DNA from: Nematostella vectensis
Taxonomy: Eukaryota > Cnidaria > Anthozoa > Actiniaria > Edwardsiidae
DNA: 64,000 bases
NCBI RefSeq assembly: GCF_932526225.1
Contig: NC_064042.1
Span: 6,381,540 to 6,445,539, forward strand
Direction of reading: 5' to 3'
The notes under the pieces are model-generated. The model made no database searches, had not been told where the DNA came from, and worked only from the letters and a program-made list of their open reading frames with translations. Position numbers and translations under genes: made by a program. Below, one piece after another: positions 32,001 through 44,000 of this stretch (the stretch's first letter is position 1; each line of letters opens with the position of its first letter).

Positions 32001-35000
32001 AAACTGTTTTCTTTGCAAATTTATTAATGAAAAAGCACAAGTTTGTTGTTATCTTTATATAATTTAAGTACTTTGATCTAATAAAAACCTCTTCCCTTTA
32101 TAGAACTTGTATCAGTGCTACATTCTGTCCAGCTTTGCCCTTGCAAAGAAACAAATAATGAATGAAACAGCATTCCAAAGATATAATGATACAGTTATAC
32201 ATTTCAGGTGCCATATGGAAGTTTTGTCTATCACATACTGGTAATACTCCATCACCAAGGACATTACAGTCATGCATTACATATTCGTTTGGTGCACCCA
32301 CCCTTTAGCATGGTGGCCTGCTGTTTTATAGAAACCCTGGATCCACACATGCTAATGCTACGTACTCCAAAATTAAATGCAATGGAGAAGAACAAATTTA
32401 CTTGGGAAGCAAAATCTAAAAAAAAAATCCTTGATATTAATGAAAGTAGTGCTTAATGAAAATGTCTTATTTCAAACATAACCCATTAAAATTTATTTAG
32501 GGTGCAGAGGGGAAACAGCAAATATTATCAATTGCGTACAAAAATAGTGAACAGAGATGGAAAAAAGAAAGAAATGGGACAATATCTATGATAAAAAAAT
32601 TAACAATAATTCAAGAACACTTTTTTTTCACAGTTTTTTCGAAATTTTTCGAGAAAGTTGTATATAAACGGTTATATAATTTCCTGATTAAATATGATAT
32701 TCTATCAAATAACCAATATGGTTTTAGAAAGAACCATTCGACAGCTCTTGCACTTCTTCATTTATACGATACTCTATCTAGTGCTATTGATTATAAAAAA
32801 TATACTCTAGGCGTTTTTATTGATCTGTCAAAGGCGTTTGACACGGTCAATCATGGTATTTTACTAGCGAAATTGCATAACTATGGAATACGTGGAACTC
32901 CTCTCAAATGGTTTGAAAGTTATCTTTCAGATAGAGAGCAGTTTGTAAATTTTAATGGCGTTTCTTCTTGTCGTAAATTAGTGAAGTGCGGTGTCCCACA
33001 GGCAGCGTGCTCGGGCTGCTTCTCTTTCTGATTTATATCAATGATATATGTAGCGTTTCAACCGCCTTAGACATACTTTTATTTGCTGATGATACAAGTA
33101 TATTTTTCTCCCATAAAAAGTTAGACTCATTAAGTCTCACAATCAATATTGAACTTACCAAATTAACAGATTTGTTTTGTGCAAACAAGTTATCTATAAA
33201 TATAAAAAAATCAAACTATATTATCTTTAGGCCACGGCAAAAAAGGCAAAACCTTGATATAAAGGTCACCTTAGGTGATCAGAATATAAAGCGAGTCAAA
33301 GAAACAGTATTTTTAGGTGTTATTCTTGACGAACACTTGACATGGTTACCACATATTACCAATGTCGCGCGTAAGGTTTCAAAAGCTGTAGGAATTAATG
33401 TATAAAGCAAGTTTTTGCCTTTCAAAGCAATCACTATTGACGTTGTATTATTCTTTGTTTTATCCATACTTGCAATACTGTGTTAGTGTTTGGGGATCCA
33501 CTTATCCATCTAATTTAAATCGTATTCTTATGCTCCAAAACGAGCAATACGTATAATTGTTGGAGCATCCTATGATGCACACACTGATCCGATATATAGG
33601 AATCTAAACATATTGAAATTCAATTATTTATTTTTATTTCAAATAGGTAAGTTAATGTATCAATTTAAAAATAGGTTACTTCCCCAAACATTTAACAGGA
33701 TATTTCAATTGAACTCTCAAATTAACGATTATTACACGAGAAGCTCTAACTTGTTCCATATTTCAAAGTTTAGAACAAATATACATAAGTTTGCGTTAAG
33801 ACATCAGGGACCTAAATATTTCAATTCATTGTCTTCTGATATTCAGTCTGCCAAAACTCTTTTTGTAATAAGTTAAAGACTTCTCTTATTAACTCTTAAT
33901 TTTTTTTCTTTCTCGATTTGTGTTTGTGTGTGTGTGTTTTTTATATAAGTATGAAAAAAAATATGAAAGCTCTCCTACCAATTATTTATATGATTAATCT
34001 GACTGTCCGAACTATCAAATAAGCCTTGCGGTTTCTTACGGTCCTCCTTGTCACACTATGTAAATTATTATAATTATAATATATATATAATTATTATAAC
34101 ACTCTCCTAACATTTCCCCTTTTCCTCATTATCTTTAGGTTGATAGAAAAAGTTTTCTTTACATATTTATCATTGAGAGCAAATATCTTGCTCTAAAAAA
34201 AACTATTACACTTATACTGTCGTATAAAAGTAAGAAATCCCCTACTATATTATCTTAATATTTGCCTATTATTATGCCTTCCAGCCTTTAGAATCAATCA
34301 TGGCCCTCAGGTAGTCCTTGGTTGGTTTTACCTAAATAAAAGTGAAAACAATTAATTATTTTTTCTTTCAAAACAATATTTTCATCATGCCATTTATAAC
34401 CTTACTAATTTTCCACAACTATTTGAATAAAAATAAATAAACACATTAGAAAGTATGCAAGATGCAGACAATATAAAAGCAAAAACAATATAGGTAATAA
34501 GGGTTGCATTTAGTTTTTTTATTTTCGAAAAGAAAATTCTTCTGTAATTGTAAAATTATTGTTGTTTTGATAATGTTGAAAAAATTTTGCTGTATCTTTG
34601 AAAAGACTAAATACACAGAATATAAAGACAAGAAAGGTCTTCTTTAACAATATATGACAGGATGATATTTGTCAGCCTTTATAAAATATCTCAACACAGT
34701 CAATAAAGTATTGAGAGAACGAAGAATATCAAAGGATGTTGTTATGCTCAACATGTTTGATCACGACCACGAATTCTCAAAGCAAACTCTAGAAACAAAT
34801 GTATAAATCCAACAAGCTAAGTGGCATTGATACAGTAACTAGACTACTACGTATTTCTGTCGTTAAATTCTTATAGCTGAAAACAGACATCAAGGCCCTT
34901 TCTTCTCAGGATCTCCTTACATAAATATAGAAGTTAATGAATATACAATGGTAGTGTAGAGCCTCTATAGTCCTCCTCTATAGACCTCTTTTTAGCTGTT

Positions 35001-38000
35001 GCGACGGGCGGGATTCACGAACACTCGGGTAGATTTTACTATCGACTCGTACTTCAGACAAAACTGTTCCTAAAAGACTTCAGTCCATTTGAATCCGCAT
35101 ACTTTCTCATTAAATACTGCCTTTGTTTCTGTGAACATACGAGTTTTGAACTAAAACTCAAAAGCGTAAGACCGAGAGGGGCCTGAGAGTTGCGTGGCTG
35201 GATTACTGGCTGGCTGGCTGATTTGTGACACCACAGGGTAACCGCGCGATGACCACAAAACCAAGTCGCATAGCTTACCATATTTCTATACCTATGGAGC
35301 TCCGCGCGCGGCCTGCGTCCGCGCTGGCTTCGCTAATATTTCGCCAAATTTACTTCCACGCAAAATTGTTCTCCCACAGCGTGCATTAGGAGCCGCGTAA
35401 CAGTCATATTGCATCAAAACTTGTGTTTCGTTTGGTCAACATGCGACATAAAATTAAACATTATTTACAAGCTTCACAACGAGGGTAACAAAATGATGAT
35501 TTCATTGTTATTTTTACAGATCCTCCTACGGTAACCATTTCTAATGCAAAATTGTCTGCAGTGACCGGTTCTACTGCAGTGCTGACAGCTAACTTCAGCG
35601 TGCCGTCTGAAGTGTCTCACGAAAAGAAATGGAGTAAGATCACAATATTTCCATTTTCTTATTCTTCTATTACTTGTGTCCCCTCCCATTAAATTTTACA
35701 AACAAACAATTAGCTTAATTTCATTTATCGTTACGGACTTCGGGAACGTTCCGACGTTGCTCCATCTTACAAGCAAAGAATAAGCTTAATTTGCCCCTAC
35801 GGACTTCGGGAAAGTTCCCGACGATTCCCGACGTAGCTCCATCTTACAAACGAAGAATTAGCATAATTTGATTTATTCCTACGGACTTCGGGAACGTTCC
35901 CGACGTAGCTCCATCTTACAAACAAAGAATTAGCTTAATTTCATCTATTCCTACTGACTTCGGGAACGATCCCGACGTAGCTCCATCTGCTCTGTTGATT
36001 AGAAACCATGTCTCTAGCTCATCTATGCTTAATTTGAACTTTAAAATCGAGTCGCATAAACGTGTTTTTCTTGCCGTTGCCGTTAATTATGTTCCCTATT
36101 TTTACTCATCGCCTAAAACAAACATCAAGTAACATGTCATCCACGTCTCCATGGGCGAGGAGAATAAACTTTCGTAATTTGTGTTTGCTTTCCTCGCAGA
36201 CTCGGTTTCGAGTCGCATAACCAAAATATTAACTGTTTAATTTTTTTTAATATGGCCTAAACTGCTGCTATATACATGCTGCTCTGTTTCTTTTTTTTCT
36301 TCAAATGCCTAATGGTTTTGTCCCCCCCCCCCCCCGACCCTTCCACTACTAAGCAAATCCTTGCCACCCGCCTAACATTTTTGTATCAACGTTAATCAGC
36401 CTTCCAAGTTCAAGGCTCCTCCTCCAGTCGCGAGGTCGGCCAAGGTGACAGCCTGAAACTGCCAAATGTGCGATCAAACCAGACAGGGAACTACACCATC
36501 ACCGTCAGCAATCAGTACGGAGGCCGAGCTAGTGCTACTGTTGAGCTCCAAGTCATTTGTGAGTTTACTGTCAAGTGATAAGCCATTGGGGCTTCTCTGT
36601 CCGCCGCCCTTTCATCAACCTGGCAAAGTTAAAGCCTCATTGTCACCAGTTTACTTCCGGTCGGTTACGTAACAATATCCGATGATTTTTAACGAAAAAC
36701 GCGAAAAGTATTTCAAATATTGAAAGCAGTGTGTCTATTGGAAGTTTCTTTGAGGATGTGATTGATAAATTCGTGCGGATGGCCTGTCTCGGATTTTAAT
36801 AGATTCTTTTGTCTTTAACGGTTGAGGTTTCCGTCGGACATCCGGAAGTAAACTGGTGACAATGCGGCTGTTTGCTGTTTGTTTATATCATTCATTTTTC
36901 TACTTTTTGCTGTGCAAGGTGAACTTGCGGGGATCCAAAGATTTGAATAGACTCGATTCCATTTGTAGCCCCACCAAATTTGTATTAAATCACCATTCTT
37001 CTTCACAACTCTCTCCACAGCCCTACCAACAACGACACTGACAGCTTCCAAAGCAAGCGCATGCGTAAATGCAACTGTTACGCTGACCTGCTCCGCCACA
37101 GGCTACCCCGCGGCCTCCGAATTCGTCTTGTATCTCGGCAGCCATGAGCTGGAACAAAACAGTAACGGGTCTTTTTCTGTTACTCTCAAAACTCCTGGAT
37201 CAGCCGAGTACAAATGTAGCGCCAAAAACGAATACGGTGCCAGCGTTAATGCAAGCGTGACCATCACAGCTAAAGGTAAGGACTCACTTTCCAGATTAGC
37301 CGTAGCAGGCCACGTAAGATTGGGGGGGGGGGGGGGTGGCAATACAGAAACATTAAGAAAATATTGTGGGGACAGCCACGCCCCTTCTGGTCATTTCCTT
37401 ATAATTTTTGAAGATATTGGGGGGGAGGGACATATGCCCCAAGTGCCCCACCCCTTGCTAAGCCCTGAGATAAATAAAAGTCCTACAGCCTACAGCGCGA
37501 TAGCAAGGATTTGTCAGGTGTTAATTTGTTAGCAGTCGTCTCGTATTATTTAGTGACTCTTGGCTCCTTTTTGAGCTAAGAAAGATTGAATGTTAACACC
37601 CTAGTTGAAATATTTGACGGTAGTAAGAAAACGCCGATCTTCTAAAAAAGCTTCATGAAATGGAACCGGTCTTTTTTCCGGTATTCGTGTCGTGTGGAAC
37701 TGTTTCGCATTATTCGATCAATTCGCGGTCGCGGCGTTTATTAGAAAGTAGAGCTTGACTAATGCATTCATTCTCAAAAAAACACAAGCATATTTTTTTT
37801 TAATTAGTCGAAGTATCGAACAAAAATCTATGAAAAATTAGAAAGCAGTAGATAATGGGTGAATATACTAGTAGTAAAGTAAGTCTCTATATCGGGTTAT
37901 TCCCAGTCCCCCGGCCACGCGGTCATGGCGCGTTCTGATTGGTTGTTGGGAATGGCGCGATGTGATTGGTTCGAATATATCGGGCGGAAGTGACGTCACG

Positions 38001-41000
38001 GGTGGACTTTGGACTTGGGTCTTTGGACTTTAGAAGGGGAAGGGGTGGGTTGTGATTGGTGGGAATATATCGGGCGGAAGTGACGTCATAGGTGTGGGGT
38101 ATTATTATGGGATACCCTAAAAAGAATATATGAGATGGAAATTTTGAAGCGATGAACATTGCTGCTTTGTTTGTTGATGATGAAGTGTTTTTGTAACGTA
38201 GATGTCAAAAAAGTAGGGTCTGCCTTAAAGTGCGGTACTCCTGTGGATTTCTCAAAAGGTCAGATTGGGTGTGGCTTTTATTTCAATCAAGACGAGGCTG
38301 AGGCAGTGAGCGAGGCTGTCGAGGAGGGAGTTAACGTCACCGATTTTCCAGTGTGTGAACATAACCTCATTTGCCGTGTCGGGGTGAGCCGCGGTCAGTT
38401 TTCCAACGGTCGTGTGTATTTTGCGTGTGACGTGAGACCTCCAAACAAGAAATGCGACCGGTTCGTGTGGGCGGAGCCTCCGAAGGAAGCAAAGAAGACG
38501 AAGGCAGTGCCACTATGGACACCACCCTCCAAGAAGAAGAAGGTCAAGGGCAAGGGCAAAGGCAAGAAGCTCCCTACAACTTGCGTAAACGTAAGCGTTC
38601 CCGTTCCCCCGCCAAAAGAAGAAGAAGTGGAGGAGGAGGAGGAGATGCCGGATGTAGTGGAAGTGATACCGATGGCGAAGAAGCCGAAAAAGTAGTTGTC
38701 GTCGAGAGTGACACTAGCGATGAGGAAGAGGAGGAGGAGGAAGAGGAAGAGTCCATGGAATCTTATGATGAGCTTGACGAACCTCAGGCAACTTACGATG
38801 TGATTGATACGTATAATATCATGCATGTCGTGGGTCATTATGTGGAGGCGTTGGTCTTTGGAGCGATGGGGGAGTGGACTTGCGTAGTACCCCGTGACCA
38901 AGATCGAGCAGTCTTTGGAGTGATGGGAGAGTATTCTTGCATATTACCCTGTGACCAAGATTGGTGGAATAAGATGTTTTATAAGGCCATAGATTCCCTG
39001 AAGGGCTGTATGGAATTGACATGGGAGGGGATGAAAAACCTGAGTGATAGACTTGGGCTAGCTGTGCAAGGTCATTGGAAATCTTACATTCAAGATTTGT
39101 TGGACTGTCTAACCCCCACGGATATTTTAAAGATGCTCCAGAAGGGGGAGTTGCCTGGCTTCTTGCGGGGAAGAGAGAAAGAAGTTTGGGATCTGACCAG
39201 AGAGATTGCGCGTCAAATTGTAGACCCTCCACCCGTCACCCCTCTTTCTTAGAGAAAAGAGACATTTGTTTGGTTATAAACGTTTTATTAACTATTTGTA
39301 TTTTTACAAAATGTTTTAAATAAAATAAAATGTTCTTTAAAAAGTCTCCTCTCATCTTCTTTGCCCAGTACTAAAGTCTATGGTTCCTGTGTCCCTCTGT
39401 GGGGGTGCCACCATCCAGTCCTCTATACCCCACCCGTCTCGGTAATCAACCTCTCTTGATGTCGATGTGGTAGCTCCTGAGACCATATCCTCTTCGGTGA
39501 TGGTTATGGTAATTTTTTTCATCTTGGGTCTTGGTGGCGGGAAAATTTCTCCACGACAGTATGGACACGTAGCATGTCTATCCTCATAACATTGGTTTCG
39601 ATCCATTTAGTGAGGCAATGGGAGTGGAGAGATTGCTTGCAGCAGGACACTGTTTCCATTGGTTCTCCCTCATTTTCTTGGCAGATGATGCACTCATTTG
39701 GTTCCATTATTAATTATTATTTTGGATTTTATTATTTTGAATTTTTTATTGGTTTGTCGTTTTTGAGTCTTGGTCTGACTGTGAAGTGATCCCGGCTCGT
39801 CGTCGTCTTTTATAGACCTTCGAGTAGGTCACGTGTGTCGATGAAATCATAGGGGGCGCTTTTGATTGGTTAAGGGATGTATTAACCAACCAGAAGCTTG
39901 GAAAACGGAAGACGTCATACCGATGATGTCATGGCTTATTTTTATACCCACCCCTCCCCCTCTCTTTATGCTTTTTGTTATTATGGGTTAAAAGTGTTTT
40001 TTTTAAATAAAAAATAATGGTCACGGTAACCCTGTGTATCGGAAGACGTCTTACCGATGATGTCGTGGCATTTTTTTACCCACCACTCCCCTCTTTTTTT
40101 GCTTTTTTTGTCATAAATGTTATTATAAACAGTATAGAGTGTTTTTAAAACTAAAAATAATGGTCACGGGAACCCTGTGTATCGATGAAATCATCGGGTA
40201 CGCTACTGATTGGGTTAAGTATTTTTATTTGTTCAATTAGAGGGTAGAAAAAAGGTTGAAAATGGAAAATGATTGGTTGTTTTTAGAAAAAAGTATTTTT
40301 AGCTTACTAGAATTCAAGCTTTTTGATTGTATAAGAGTTCTATAAAAGAGGTGGCATTTTCACTCGCATTTCAGTTGGTTCTTGGCGAATTTCGCCATGG
40401 CTTATGATGATGGTTATGATGATGAGTGGCTTACCCAATTGCAAGAAGTGTTACCTGATCCCGAAGAAGGCAAAGAAGAAGAGAGTGAACGACTTCCTCC
40501 TGATTTTTTTAACGATGATCTCGCTGAGTCGGACTTACCTCAATTTAGTTCCTTTAACGAATTGTTTGACTATTATTGCACCCCAGAGGGGGAGGGTGAG
40601 GAGATTTCGTTCGAAGATCCTTTTTTGAACGAACCTGGTCCTTCCGGGTTGCAACAACAACAAGAAGGTCGTGGAAAGAAACTCTCTCATGATAGTGATG
40701 ATATTGAGGAGGAGGAAGAGGAGGACGATGTTACGTATGATTTACGTCAAGTGACTACTCGACATTCTACCAAAATGCGTACTGACTGTACCGATTACGA
40801 ACTGTCGGTCGAACTACCTACTCGTGGTACTATCAAGGAAGCTTTGGAGGATGTGGAGCGGGTGTTAGACCGGGTCCTCGACGACACGCTACGCGGGGTG
40901 CAAAAGCACGATTACGCACGCCTTACTCTCGATGCCCTTGCTCTCAAAAACCCCATAGCTTTACCGTTTATGCGCCGTCATCAACTTACCTCTCAGCGCA

Positions 41001-44000
41001 TTATGGGGGTCGTTGAGACCGTGGTGCAATCGAACGAGCAGTTTTTGTTGCAAGGTAATTTCCATCTTCATGTGGTACGTACGCACATGCCTTATGGGGC
41101 TGGGAAACGGTTAGGGTCTAAGAAGAATTCCTCTACCCTGGATACGGCAAATTTAGAGACATGGCTTAAGGGAAAAAGGAGCATCACCCGCGTTAGGAAT
41201 CACGACGAACTGTGCGCGGCGCGAGCACTCGTGATCGGAATGGCTCATCTCACTGAGGATCCTGACTATGTCAAGTTGTACAGCCCAAAAGATGGGAGTG
41301 CTAGACTTCCCTTGCAGACGGAGCGCGCTCGAGCATTGCACCGCGATGCGGGAGTCCCTGAGGGTCCGTGTGGTCTTTTCGAGATCCAGCAATTTCAGCG
41401 CTATCTGGGTGAACGTGGCTTCGAGCTTAACGTAGTGTCGAGGGAACACGCGAACACGGTGATCTATTCCGGAAACTTACCTGCTCCCGAGTACCGGCTC
41501 TACCTCTACTACGCCAAGGGCCATTTCGATTATATCAATAGCATGCCGGGGATGCTTGGTCGCTGTTATTATTGCACGAGCTGTCAAAAGGGGTACGATC
41601 GAAGAAATCACAAGTGTAACAACCTGTGCTATGGGTGCGGTGAGCAAGGGTTTTTCCCCTTGGTACCACCCGCCGAACAAGACCATCGTTGGGAGTGGCA
41701 GTATTGTGACGAGTGTCACCGGTACTTTCGCACTCAGACGTGTTTGGAGAACCACCGACGTGTCAAGCCTCGAGGAGCCAAGAAGCGTGGTGGTGGTGGT
41801 GAACCCCAGGTCGTATTGGTCGTATTGCCAACGGTACCACAAGTGCGAGACGTGTGGTGAACGCGTCGTTATGAAAAATCGAAAGGAAGGTGATCATGTG
41901 TGTGGAGAGTACAAGTGCTCCGGTGGTTCCCCCCGATCATTTGTGTTACGTGACGGTGGGTGACGATGCATACTGTTAATTTTGACGGGGTGCAAAAACT
42001 GTGTGAGACCTGCAAGGGGTGGTCTATGGATCGCCTTGAGTGCGAGACGTGTGGACTTCGCAAACGCAGTTTTACCACGGTACAAGCGTTTTGCGACTGG
42101 CTGTTCGATGGGAGTAATGCAGGCTACACGTTTTTGGCACACAATTTCAAAGGTTACGATTCCTATTTCATCCTAGAATACCTTTTTACGAATGGCTTTA
42201 AACCCGAAGTGATTTTCACCGGAGAAAAGGTGATGTACCTGAACATCAAGTCGTTGCGGATCGACATGAAGTGCACTCTGAACTTTCTGCAGATGCCTTT
42301 GAGCAAGCTCCCCAAAGCTTTTGGGTTTGATCACGTGACCCAAAAGGGAACGTTTCCTCATTTTTTCAACACCCCCGAGCACCAAGACTACGTGGGTCCC
42401 ATGCCCGACTTGAGTTATTACGACCTTCAAGGGATGAAAGAAGACGATGCCCGCGCCCTACGTGCCTGGCACCAAGCCTCAGTGGCTCGTGGCGCCGTGT
42501 TTTACTTGCAAGAGGATCTCGCTTCGTACTTTCATCTGGACGTTGAGGTGTTCAAGAGAGCGGTACTCGCTTTCGACGAGCTCATCATGGCCGCTGCAGG
42601 TCTTCACCCGTTCCAGGTGACCATCACCATTGCCTCGTTGTCCATCCGTATCCTGCGCACCAAGTTTCTGGAGTGAAAGACAAATGGACTGATACCCACG
42701 CGCGGGTACTCTGGCCACGACGTGCAATCTCTGAAAGCGTTGCAGTGGTTGAAGTACATCGAACATCGCGAGGGAGAAGGAGTGTTTATTCAGCATGCAG
42801 GGAACCGTGGCGAAGTGCGTTTGGCAGGTCGGATCAAGGTGGACGGGTACGCCGAGTCTACCAACACGGTGTACCAGTACCACGGGTGTTTCTACCACGG
42901 TTGCACCACGTGTTTCCAGCCTCACACCGTCAACCCTTTGACGAACACCACGATGCAAGAGCTTCGCAAGCACACGTTCGCGGTGGAGTTGCGTCTCAAA
43001 GCTCACGGCTACAACTACGAGGAGGTGTGGGAGTGCCAGTTTGACGCGCAACTGAACACACACCCCGAACTGCGGGCTCTCGTTGGGGATGTCGAGCACG
43101 GAAAACCTCTTTAAACCCGTGATGCTTTTTTCGGAGGGAGGACCAACGCGATTCGACTGCATTGCGAAGCCAACGAGGAGCAGGGCGAAGAGATTCACTA
43201 CTATGACTTTACTTCGTTGTACCCGTGGGTCAATGCCATATGCGAGTACCCCGTGCGGCACCCCGACGCGATCCTTACCGAGAATTTCGAAGAAGATCTT
43301 CACGCGTACAAGGGACTGATGAAGCTACGTGTTTTACCGCCTCGCGACCTATTCTTCCCCGTCCTCCCTGTCCGCGTCAACGACAAGTTGATGTTCCCTC
43401 TGTGTCACCGGTGTGCCCAAGAGAAGGAGCAAGGCTCGTGCACGCATTTGGACGAGGAGCGGGCGTTCACGGGAACGTGGGCCCACCCCGAGATTTACAA
43501 AGCTCTAGAGAAAGACTATCGCGTGATCCGTGTGTGCGAGGTCTGGCATTGGGAGCGCTGGGCACGGTTGTTTGAAGAGTACATCAAGACCTTCTTGAAG
43601 TACAAACAAGAAGCGTCGGGCTGGCCCGCCTGGTGCACCACCGACGCCGACAAAATGCAGTACGTCGACTATTACGAACGCCACCAAGGCGTCCGTATGG
43701 ATCCTAGCAAGATCGAGAAGAACCCAGGCCTCCGCTCCGTGGAAAGATGGGCCTGAATTGTATGTGGGGAAAGTTTGGTGAGCAGCCCAACCCCCAACGT
43801 ACCGAGTACGTGGACGACCCCAAAGCCTACTTTCCTCTGCTGAACAACGACAGTATCGATGTGAATGATGTGCTCATCGTGAACGACGACCTCATCCAAG
43901 TTCACTACAGGCTGGGGGAAAAGTTTCAAGAGTTGAAACCCCACAGCAACGTTGTGATTGCCGCCTTTACCACAGGGTACGCGCGCCTCAAGTTGTACGA

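Noticed and set aside
27062-32301. Repeated 60-67-codon minus-strand frames (MGAPNEYVMHD...)
   Set aside because: They recur with each 842-bp satellite unit, vary by frameshifts between units, and have no domain, signal or splice context.
38395-38901. Minus-strand Ser/Leu-rich frame opposite the acidic protein
   Set aside because: It is the complement of the GAA/GAG acidic tract; no independent motif.
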